64,000 nucleotides of DNA, taken from Centrapalus pauciflorus (taxonomy: Eukaryota; Streptophyta; Magnoliopsida; Asterales; Asteraceae). The DNA lies in NCBI GenBank assembly GCA_020465985.1, contig JAANYP010002854.1, positions 248,001 to 312,000 of the forward strand. The letters are read 5' to 3'. Shown here one piece after another: positions 31,335-39,838 of this stretch; position 1 is the first letter of the stretch, and each line of letters opens with the position of its first letter. The notes under the pieces are model-generated. The model saw only the letters and a list, made by a program, of their open reading frames with translations. It was not told where the DNA came from and did not search any database. A program made the position numbers and the translations under genes.

Positions 31335-31707
31335 ACAAGGTTGACCAACAGCTTAGACCAAATATTTTAATTACCTTTCTTCACAATTAAGTTACTTAAT
31401 TAATGTTTTATTTAACTTAATTACTGCGGATAATGTGGATTACGTGTGTAAGTGATTAAAAAGAAATCGAGTGGTCTGACAAACGGTCTGACATGGACAA
31501 CCGTTCCGTTTTCCGTTAACGACTTTTTCAAATCAAACCGCCCAAAATCTTCTCTCTCATACACACTCACATTCAAATCCTATAAATACCTAAATACAGT
31601 TTCATCTTCGTCTTCCTCATCACTTCCAGAAATCCTCAAGAACCCTAAAATCGACTAAGTGTCTTTTGCTTCTTCAACCTCAAAAAAAAAAAAAAAAAAA
31701 TTCCCAA
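31335..31707 (+). promoter_or_regulatory. C2 spacer with promoter-like sequence ahead of the 3' ORF
   Basis: It continues the spacer broken at 21677. TATAAATA (31581-31588) is followed by a CT/CA-rich, ATG-poor stretch that resembles a plant 5' leader and by an A homopolymer (31682-31700) just before the ORF ATG at 31708. This suggests the 3' ORF may have its own promoter rather than depending on the LTR. Confidence 0.5.
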
Positions 31708-34700
31708 ATGGCTTACAGACCTAATCCCTTTCTTCCAGTGTTCGTTGGTGAGGATGTTGTCAAACACTCATCAATCACAACAATGCTGACCATTAAGCCC
31801 ACCAACAACATTGCCAACCTCACAATCCCCAAAAACTATGTGGGGAAGGGCAATGACCAAATGGTGGAGTTTCTGAAAGTTCATCCGTTGAACTACGCCA
31901 TGACTGCATCTCCTGGTGTCCTGTACCAGGAGATGGTGTATGAATTCTGGTACACATGCTCCTACAATCCCAACACTAAGGTCATCAAAGGAACTATTCT
32001 TAATGGAACTCAATCCATTGAGATAACAGTTGATCTTCTGAGGGAGGCTCTTCATCTGCCTGTTGCTGAGTCTTATGATCTGCCCCAGCCTGAGAACGAG
32101 CAAATGGGAAATCTGCTACGCTTCTGTGGTGTAGCAGAACCCAAAATTGGAGCAACATTGTACAGGAAGGAGTTGTCACCCACTTACCGCTTCTTATTCG
32201 CCTCTGTGGTGATGTGTTTCAGCAGCAAGGTTGGTTCCTTCGACCAACTCAGTAGAGATGAAGTTCCAATAGTCCTACAGCTAGTGGATGGGACTACTCT
32301 TGACATGGCTAAGTGGATCTTTTCGAACATGAGAAACCTGGTGCAGCAAGAGCCAAGACCAGCTGCTTTCCGTTATCCCAGGTTTCTGAGTCTCATTTTC
32401 AGCCATGTTTGTGGTGAGAAACTTTACAACTCTCAGCCCCTACTTAAATCTGCTGCATTCCCTGTCATAGGGAATAGAATTTTTCATACTCCTGTACTGC
32501 AAAATGAGCCTCCTCTATCCACACCAATGAGGAGGCTGTTAGGTTTGGTGGAAGGACCCTCTGATGTGAGGGTGGATCCAGAAGCTGCTGCTCCCGTAAC
32601 AAAATCCAAAGCCAGGTCCAAGCTTGTTAAAAGGACCCTGGCAACTGAAGCTGGGCCTGTGAAAAAGAAGGCCAAAACAGCTCAGTCTGAGTCTGTTCCT
32701 TTAGCCTCTGTGGCTGAGGAGGAGCAGGCTCCTCACCCTGGTTCATTTGTTGAGCCTGAAGCCTTTGTGGCTGGTGCCTCTGTGGCACAAGAGACTATGG
32801 AACAGGCCAGCCCCACTGTTCCTGACCCAGTCTCACACCCTGTCCAAACAGATCCTCTCCCCTCTCCACAATCACCCACTCCATCCATTCTCTATCACAG
32901 AAAATCAATTTCCAAAAAGAAATCAGCCCACAAAACCACCTCCTCTGTTCCCTCTCAACAGGGTTCAGTTGAAAAAGAAGCAACCCCAGCTGCCTCTCCT
33001 ATTTTGGGAGCAGGTTCAGCTCATTTGGAGCCTGCTTCACTCCAATCTGAGTCTACCCAGAGTCAGCCTAGACCCTCTGGTTCCTCCCAACAGGAACCAG
33101 TTGTACAAACGGAGATACCCACATCAACTATCCCAGCCTTCCAACAGGCTGAGGATATTGAAGGACAGGAGTCCTCTCCACTCCATACTGTGTCCACACT
33201 GTCCCCCACTCATATCTCCTCACACCCTGAGTCTGCACGAGGTGTCCACGCTGCTGATATAGACCAATCAGCAGCTCAGCCTCAAACTTCTGCTCCCCAT
33301 GATCCAGCTGTTTTGCACCAAACAGCTGCTGAGGGACCAACATCCCAGGCTGATGAACCTCAGGGATCACACCATCCCTCTGGTGAGGCTGCTCCCTTCA
33401 TGCAAATTCCATCAGCAGGTTTCACCACTGCTGATGTTGAAATGCATATCCCATCTCCCAATGATGAGGTGCCTATAGACCAAGGCACTGCAGAGGGAAC
33501 CACCACTGGTCTTCATGAGGGTGTTGCAACACAAGCAGCATCTAAAAGGCCCCAAACATCATCCCCTTCTCCTAGTGATGCAGCTACAGCCGCTGCTGAA
33601 GGACCCTATGATCCATCCAACCTGGGTCATCTTACTATTGCCCAGGCTATGGAGCTTCTGTCCAAAGTCCCTCTTCCCTCTCCATCACATCCTCAAACAC
33701 CAGCTTCATCATCATCTTCTCCATCTACCCACTCAAAACAATCTACCCATACACCTCCATCTCCCAAAGACCTGCCTTTGAAGGATCAGCTTTCTTTGCT
33801 GACCACCAAAGTTGGTTCTTTGGAAAACACCATGAACTTTCTACCCTCCATCATATCAGACTCTATGTCTGCACAACTTCAGGGGTTCTCTGATTCGTTC
33901 AAGGCCTCTTTCCCTACCTCTCCACAGCCTGATCAATCTCCACAGCTGTTAGCACTCACTGCTCAGCTGCAAACTGTGTCCACCTCCCTTTCCTCTATTC
34001 TTTCCATTCAGCAGGACTCTGTGTCCTCAATGATAGCTATTTCTCAACAGCTGTCATCACTTCTCACTTCTTGCAACTCTACCCTTCCAGCCACTCTGGC
34101 TAGCTTACAAACTCTAATTGGCTCCCTATCAAACTCTGTGTCATCAGATCTTGCTGATGTGCAAGATTCTCTAGAACTTCATCTTGCACAACTGCAAACT
34201 CTGCTGTTCACAGCGTCTGACAGGGAAAATATTGTTAAGCTTACATCCCTTGCTGTTTCCCACTCCTCTTCTCTTCAGACCTGTCTTTCCCAGCTTACTG
34301 AGGTGAAGGATAACTTGCCTTACTTAGTGACTAGCCTTGTTGGTCCTAAACCTTCTGCTAAACCTGTTGGTAAGCCTGCTGACTTTGTGTCTTCAGGCAG
34401 ACCAGGTGTTGAAGTCGCTGCTTCATCTCCTTCAAAGGGGGAGAAGTCATCTGCCTCGAAGACTAAGTCTAAGGGGGAGAAAACTTCTTCTCCTAAGGAG
34501 ATACCAGTGTCTGCAACTCACACTGGTCAGCCAGCAGATGTCTTTGAAACAGGTACAGCTGAAGGCGCCTCTCAAGCTGCTATGCCTACTCAGGTCGTCT
34601 CTCCAAACCCTACTCAGTCTAAGGGGGAGGAAGTCATTCCTGAGGACAGGCCTAGCAGTAAAAGGAGGCACTTAATTCTAACTGAAGAAGAAGAAGAAGA

Positions 34701-35652
34701 AGAGGAAATTCCTGAGGCTGCTGTCACTACAGCAGCAGCTAAAGGAAAAGAAAAGGCAGCTGATGATCCCATACAGCAGAAACAGGCAGAAATTCAATTT
34801 CACAAGGCCAGGGCTAAAGAGATGGGTCTTCCTATGCACAAGTACTTTGAGTTTAGAGAAGAACAACTTCAAGCTCTGGAGGAATTGAGAAAAGAAGAAG
34901 AATCTGCTAAAGCTGCTAAATCCTTTGCACTCCCAGAAGCAAAGAAAATTAAAATGTCTACCTTGGAGGTGCAAAAGAAAATAATGGAAGCTGCCAGACC
35001 CCATGCAAGAGCTCAATACCACTTTGACAACTTGGCTAAGAAAAAGTTTCATGATGTTGCTGAAAGAAGGCTAGCCAAGGAAGCAATTGTCAAAGCTGTC
35101 CCTGTATCAAGGAAAGGCAGTCAGTGGAAGCTTAAAATAACAAGGATGGGTGCAACAGGCCCAGAATTGGAAACTTATGACCACACTGATGTAGCTCAGA
35201 TGGGATACAGGGAGTGGATTGAGCTGGCAGTTGCCCTGAGTGAATCAAAGTCTGAAACTGCTAAACAGATCAGGGCATATGTCAAGAAGTTGATGGAAAG
35301 AGTAAAGGATCTTAGCCTGCCAAGTGGAATAGAGTTTGAGGATGGCAAAATTATTGAAGAACCTGAGCTGGGGGCATTTTTTGTAGATCCCCTAACTCAG
35401 AAGAAGTGCTTCCAAAGAGCCTCAGAGCTGTACAAAGTTGATCTGAGACAACTTGCCGCCTTCAGACTTGCAGTTTCATTTAGGCAGTCTAGCAAATGGA
35501 GAGCAGCCGTCTGGGATAAGCTCAGAGTCTTCTATGAAAGAGGAGAGCTCAATGATCCTAAGTTCATGGTCATCAGAAGTGAAGTTGAGGAACTTGAGGA
35601 TACAAGAGAAGAACTGGAAAAGATGTTCCAGGATCCCCCTCCAATGGAGTAA
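31708..35652 (+). CDS. C2 3' ORF, 1314 aa, unknown function (position of SIRE env-like gene)
   Basis: Completely open. I chose the ATG at 31708 (MAYRPNPFLP); the in-frame ATG at 31666 would translate the A tract as poly-Lys. Regions by residue: 1-275 globular, ending PMRRLLGL; 299-324 basic, nuclear-localisation-like (KSKARSKLVKR, KKKAK); about 325-690 Pro/Ser/Gln/Thr-rich low complexity; 691-875 heptad-like Leu/Ser helices (LTTKVGSLENTMNFL, LTAQLQTVSTSLSSIL); Lys/Ser linker; a Glu run near 993-1001; helical 1015-1120; conserved globular C-terminus (EPELGAFFVDPLTQKKCF). I see no signal peptide or membrane segment, which argues against a fusion glycoprotein even though SIRE elements carry an env-like gene here. 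The N-terminal part may resemble plant transposon-associated proteins, but only weakly. C1 retains a broken copy. Confidence 0.85.
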   Translation: MAYRPNPFLPVFVGEDVVKHSSITTMLTIKPTNNIANLTIPKNYVGKGNDQMVEFLKVHPLNYAMTASPGVLYQEMVYEFWYTCSYNPNTKVIKGTILNGTQSIEITVDLLREALHLPVAESYDLPQPENEQMGNLLRFCGVAEPKIGATLYRKELSPTYRFLFASVVMCFSSKVGSFDQLSRDEVPIVLQLVDGTTLDMAKWIFSNMRNLVQQEPRPAAFRYPRFLSLIFSHVCGEKLYNSQPLLKSAAFPVIGNRIFHTPVLQNEPPLSTPMRRLLGLVEGPSDVRVDPEAAAPVTKSKARSKLVKRTLATEAGPVKKKAKTAQSESVPLASVAEEEQAPHPGSFVEPEAFVAGASVAQETMEQASPTVPDPVSHPVQTDPLPSPQSPTPSILYHRKSISKKKSAHKTTSSVPSQQGSVEKEATPAASPILGAGSAHLEPASLQSESTQSQPRPSGSSQQEPVVQTEIPTSTIPAFQQAEDIEGQESSPLHTVSTLSPTHISSHPESARGVHAADIDQSAAQPQTSAPHDPAVLHQTAAEGPTSQADEPQGSHHPSGEAAPFMQIPSAGFTTADVEMHIPSPNDEVPIDQGTAEGTTTGLHEGVATQAASKRPQTSSPSPSDAATAAAEGPYDPSNLGHLTIAQAMELLSKVPLPSPSHPQTPASSSSSPSTHSKQSTHTPPSPKDLPLKDQLSLLTTKVGSLENTMNFLPSIISDSMSAQLQGFSDSFKASFPTSPQPDQSPQLLALTAQLQTVSTSLSSILSIQQDSVSSMIAISQQLSSLLTSCNSTLPATLASLQTLIGSLSNSVSSDLADVQDSLELHLAQLQTLLFTASDRENIVKLTSLAVSHSSSLQTCLSQLTEVKDNLPYLVTSLVGPKPSAKPVGKPADFVSSGRPGVEVAASSPSKGEKSSASKTKSKGEKTSSPKEIPVSATHTGQPADVFETGTAEGASQAAMPTQVVSPNPTQSKGEEVIPEDRPSSKRRHLILTEEEEEEEEIPEAAVTTAAAKGKEKAADDPIQQKQAEIQFHKARAKEMGLPMHKYFEFREEQLQALEELRKEEESAKAAKSFALPEAKKIKMSTLEVQKKIMEAARPHARAQYHFDNLAKKKFHDVAERRLAKEAIVKAVPVSRKGSQWKLKITRMGATGPELETYDHTDVAQMGYREWIELAVALSESKSETAKQIRAYVKKLMERVKDLSLPSGIEFEDGKIIEEPELGAFFVDPLTQKKCFQRASELYKVDLRQLAAFRLAVSFRQSSKWRAAVWDKLRVFYERGELNDPKFMVIRSEVEELEDTREELEKMFQDPPPME

Positions 35653-35994
35653 AGTCCATCTACCATCTGGGTAGATGAAGAATGGAAGCTGTCCATCAGT
35701 TGGACAGGCTTACCGTTTTCTGCTCCCAACAAAAACAGTCCAATGTACATTAGTTGTACTCTATGTTACATATGTTGTAATTCTCTTTTACATTAGTTGT
35801 AAAATACATTAGTGCATTAGTTGTACTCTTGTAAAAACATGTGTTGTTGTATGTAATCAAGAATCAGTGTATATAAATACTGATCTTTTACTTTACTGTA
35901 ATGTTGTAATTTTATTTCAGCAAATGTACTGTAAAAATATATAGTGATTTTTTATAAGACCAGCTTAGACTGGTTATTGCATATAGGGGGAGAT
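35653..35994 (+). other. C2 3' tail: TTGTA-rich sequence and polypurine tract
   Basis: At 35740-35850 ACATTAGTTGTA-like units recur about five times; TTGTA/TGTA motifs are typical of plant far-upstream polyadenylation elements. ATAGGGGGAGAT (35982-35994) is the polypurine tract for plus-strand priming, abutting the LTR. Confidence 0.7.
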
Positions 35995-37118
35995 TGTTAG
36001 GCACAAAAAGGCCTCAGTCAAACCTGTTCTACATCTGAGGGGGAGATTTATAATCAAACCTGTTGATGCATTTGAAGGTTATATTTAAGGCCTGTTATAT
36101 GCCTTATTAAAGCCTAAAGATGATTTGCAATATTAGTCTAAAGCTGTTCTATGTGTCGCATGTGTTGCAACTAAGACAGTTTGTCCAAGCTGCTCTGTCT
36201 GCTGAACAGGCTGGACATAAACTGTCTACGCTGCTCTACACTGGTGAGCAGCTTGGGCACTTTTAAAGTGTTCTGTTCTTGGTGAACATAACCTTTTCTT
36301 TGTGAACAGGCTAAACACTTTATGGAATACGTTTCCAAGTCATCATGTATTGTTTTTGACTGCTAGATCAGTTTACAAAGTCGAAGACAAAGTGGAAAAC
36401 AGAACTGCTCAGTCTGCCCAAGCTGTTCTATAACGTGAAGACAAAAGGTTATTTGAAAAAGGGTGACAGACCTTTTTCTTATATCAAAATAGGCCTTTAC
36501 AAGGAAGAAAGACGCAAAGTTGACATTCCTAAATTAGTTAAAGGCAATGCAACAGTAGACAAAGTAAAAAGACAAAAGTTCTGCACATATGAAGTCAAGT
36601 CTGCTTTTCAGAAAAGTGCAGAAAAGGTTATGTTGTCTTTTCAACAAGACTTCTCCTTTTTCATTCCGTCCAATGAAGATGTTTCTCTTAGATCCTCTGA
36701 GTGAGTATAAAAGGAAGCTTCTAAGGACAGAAAGAAGTGGGAAAAAAAGCTAAGTGCTGAAACCAAGAGTGAACGTGCAAGTGTGATTTTCATGCATGCA
36801 AGCCTTCTGTGTAAATCAGTATCTGTGTGTCTAAGCTGTTTTACATAAGCTGTTCCCTTAAGTCTTGTAAACACAGTGAGTGTTTCTTAGTGAGTGTATT
36901 CATTGTATTCTAGTTTGAGTTTGTCTTAGACTAGTAAACATACTGTTGTATCTGTCATCTCAGCTTGAACTATTCCGCATTCAAGCTTGTTTGTAATTAA
37001 CAAATTGTTGATAATACATACAAACATTGAGAAAATAATGTGTAGTTTTTAAATAGCTGTATTCACCCCCCCTCTACAGCTTAAAGCTATATACTTTGGG
37101 AACCTCTCAGGACATACA
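35995..37118 (+). repeat. C2 3' LTR
   Basis: Complete 1124-bp LTR, TGTTAGGCAC to GGACATACA, with TATA near 36706. The dyads at about 36269-36308 have decayed relative to the 5' LTR. An 89-aa frame (36435-36704) lies upstream of the TATA box. Confidence 0.93.
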
Positions 37119-37516
37119 GATAGTCATGGTTAGCATGTAATTGTTATATATATTAATCTTAGAATTCACTAAACAACATTTGTTGTTTACCCCCTTTAGT
37201 TGCTACCTTTTTTTCAGGTGTTGAGCTATTGAGCGGGAAGTACATATTCTTCGTTGTTGTCGAAGTTTGTAGACTCGAGACTAACGGTATGCTTTGGTAA
37301 TTGTGTTGGGTTTGGGTTAGTCAAGCTCTTGGCCTTGACTCTTCGTTTGCAGGATCATGACCTGTAACCTTGTAGATTTAATAGTTGTTAGTCGGATGCA
37401 TCACTTATTATGTATTAGTTGCAAAAGTTTAAATTCTATCCTAATTCCGCAAGTATTGATGTATTAATAATTGATTATTACACTTAAATATATATTATTG
37501 TTGTATGGGTGTTTCA
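37119..37516 (+). repeat. G1 LTR1, last part
   Basis: It matches LTR2 43106-43503. At about thirteen positions it agrees with LTR2 against LTR3, the reverse of the pattern in the first LTR part. It contains acceptor-like TTTTTTTCAG/G and TTTGCAG/G sites. Confidence 0.9.
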
Positions 37517-37519
37517 ATT

Positions 37520-37531
37520 TGGTATCAGAGA
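37520..37531 (+). other. G1 primer-binding site, interior 1
   Basis: TGGTATCAGAGA three bases after LTR1; matches initiator tRNA-Met. Confidence 0.82.
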
Positions 37532-37728
37532 CGTGGTTCATCGACTGAGTATAGTGCACGATACTCACCCTTGAACCCTTGGATGATGCTTATATTGACC
37601 CACCCAGGCAAATATTATGATGATAAACATAGGTTCGAACTTTGACCTAGGATGGGGATACTTTGGGTAGACATATGTTACTAGCGAGTTATAATATATG
37701 TATTTAAATTGAATTATATATTTCAGAT

Positions 37729-38846
37729 ATGGCCGACGATGAGCGTAGCCGTAATATGGGAGGTGATTAAATGGACCTGAAGGAGTCTCAACTACTCCGC
37801 AAGATGGCAGAAATGGTAGAGAAGGGTCGAATAAGGAAAGAGATGATTATGGAAGCAAACTTGAAAGTTTTGCAAGATGTTAGAAATAATGATGAATTAG
37901 GTAAAAGGGAAAGGTAAGGGACGTGTTGGTTCCTCTTCTAAGTCATTACGGGAAGGATACACTTTCCAGGATTTTATTAAATGTAGACCTCCCGAGTTTG
38001 TAGGAGGGGTTGACCCCCTTCAATCTTTGTATTGGATTAAAAAAGTTGAGAAGAAATTTCAACTACGTGGATGCGTTGAATCTGACAAAGTGGAGTACGG
38101 ACCTGCCTTGCTGACCGTCCTGCTTTGGTATGGTGGGATGCCGAGATTGCCATGTTGGGGAAAGAGTTTGTAGCTTCTTTCACTTGGGAGCAATTTAAGG
38201 ACCGATTTAACCGACATTTTAGTCCATCGTCATCCTTGTTGAGAGCTAGGCGTGAGTTCATTCGACTATCCCAAGGTGAAAGGAATGTGGACGACTATAT
38301 ATATCGGAGTTTAACTTGAAGGCCGTATTAGTGGGACATTTTGTGGAAGGATTGCGAAGGGATATTCGTGAAATTGTTAGAATGTGTGAGATCCGGACAT
38401 TTGAGAAAGCCGTGGAGTGTGCTAGACTCCGCGAGTACGAATTATCCCGTGCGGATTGTGTGGTGCATTCCTCGGTGGGAACTATGATTGAAGTTCCCAA
38501 TGATTCAATTCGACCGATGCGTGTGGTCTACCCTAGGGAAGTTGATCCTTATTCGTGGTCTCAGACTCGCCCTTCATCGAGACATCATGTTCCGCCCCAA
38601 TCTTCTAGATCTAAATCTCGACGTCGTTGTTCGATGTGTATGAAGTTTGATAGGGGAAAATGTTCAAATGACGCCTTGGTGTGTCATGAATGTGGAGAGG
38701 CTGGTCATGTCCGACCTAGATGCCAAATGCGAAATTTAGGTTGTCCGAGGGGTGGTCATGCGGGCCACGTAATTCTGGATTGCCCTCAATGGAAGGCTAC
38801 TTTTGACGAGGATGACGTTGCAGCCGAGTATTATGAGTCCCCATAG
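37729..38846 (+). pseudogene. G1 Gag, copy 1, disrupted
   Basis: The ATG at 37729 lies two bases after TATTTCAG. The frame MADDERSRNMGGD stops at once and is abutted by a second ATG (TAAATG). Further breaks: a frameshift near 37910, a one-base deletion near 38113 (unique to this copy), and a TGA with frameshift near 38318. The homologous protein is nonetheless clear: PPEFVGGVDPLQSLYWIKKVEKKF, ALVWWD, FKDRFNRHFSP, then an open piece 38319-38846 with HFVEGLRRDIREIV. A CCHC knuckle (CHECGEAGHVRPRC) is followed by a second that has lost one Cys (CPRGGHAGHVILDC). It is a Ty3/Gypsy Gag with no protease after it. Confidence 0.85.
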
Positions 38847-39838
38847 TGGAGTCTTTGCCTTCTATTTTGATGTCGGATTCGCCTATTTGAAACCTTGTTA
38901 TGTATGGTTGCATCCAATTTGGATTTTAATGACAAAATTTATCATTGATATGGAATGAATCTGTATATTTAATTAATTGGCATAATTAGTAAGTCAATTT
39001 TATTCCTGTGAATGTATGATATAATGGATTGGTTGTAGGCATGAGACATAGTCAACTGGTGCCAACAACACTCCTACTTTGTAGGAGTGGTGGACTTTAT
39101 TGTTAGTAAGCGATAATTAATGTTGAGTAAAATCGATGATTCAAGTAAATGTGTGGCACTTTGACTACCACCCGGTATATGAGCCAAAACCTAAATGAAC
39201 TTTAAGGTGTAAAAATTCCTTGTAAAATTTTAGTTGCTATGAGTACCATTAGGTGGTGTAAAATTTGAATGGCAACGCCTTGGAAAATTATCCCCAATAT
39301 AACTAATTTTGTAATTGAAAAAGGAAAATTTGACGTTTAATGGTAAATTTCCTGGAAAATTTAGGAGTTGTGTTAGCGCAACGGGGGAAGTAGACAATTT
39401 GTGCCTCCAAGATTAGCCAAATACTTTTAACGAGGTTAAACCAATAATGATTTTTGGGGTTTAGTGGCAATTGTTTTGTCAATGAGTGTGGTTAAATAGA
39501 TGACATGTGTCATCACATTGAAGTTAAACATGATAAATTGTGTGTACTCCTAAATTGTGAAAGGGGGGTATATTTGCTTAAAATGTAAGAGTCGACTTGT
39601 CCAACACAATTGAATATTTTGTAATTTAACCCTTAATTTGTGAGTAAGGGTGGACGAGCTCTAAGTTGAAATTGAGTAAACAATTGTTGGACTAGCTCCA
39701 AGTCTTAATTGAGCACTTATATGATTGTGTCTACTTGATGCACCAAAATTTTGTTTACTTACATGTGGTCTGTTGAATACATTGTATTGTGTTGAGTTTT
39801 AGGATTTCGAGGACGGAATCTTTTAACGGGGGAAGAAT
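38847..39838 (+). other. G1 interior 1, non-coding 3' part
   Basis: No pol homology seen. Near the end are a hairpin (39803-39820: GATTTCG-AGGA-CGGAATC, one T/G mispair that can wobble in RNA) and the polypurine tract AACGGGGGAAGAAT (about 39825-39838) next to LTR2. Confidence 0.75.

Larger units (their letters stand above)
14380..37118 (+). mobile_element. C2: SIRE-like Ty1/Copia element with 3' ORF
   Basis: Truncated 5' LTR (14380-15295), primer site, gag, pol (17996-21328), then G3 (21678-31334), a 1314-aa 3' ORF (31708-35652), polypurine tract and 3' LTR (35995-37118). Gag-pol in Ty1/Copia order (integrase before RT) plus an extra gene after pol places it near the SIRE/Maximus lineage. 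The left 208 bases of the 5' LTR and about 143 bases of neighbouring G1 are missing, so no target duplication can be checked. By eye the LTRs differ at roughly a dozen sites over 0.9 kb. Confidence 0.9.

Noticed and set aside
32747..33262. 171-aa frame and neighbours inside the 3' ORF
   Set aside because: Out-of-frame readings of a Pro/Ser/Gln-rich low-complexity region.
31708..35652. Calling the 3' ORF an envelope glycoprotein
   Set aside because: Only position supports this; no signal peptide, membrane segment or fusion motif was seen.
36435..36704. 89-aa frame in three C-family LTRs (14612-14881, 53862-54143)
   Set aside because: It lies upstream of the LTR TATA box and is shifted and broken in C1 LTRs. 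Partial residue similarity (KEER-KVDIP-LVK) is explained by DNA identity. Worth only a low-priority codon test.
37905..37925. Donor-like GAAAG/GTAAGG inside the G1 gag
   Set aside because: The following sequence reads as Gag in another frame (KGKGRVGSSSKSLREGYTFQDF), so it is coding with a frameshift rather than an intron.
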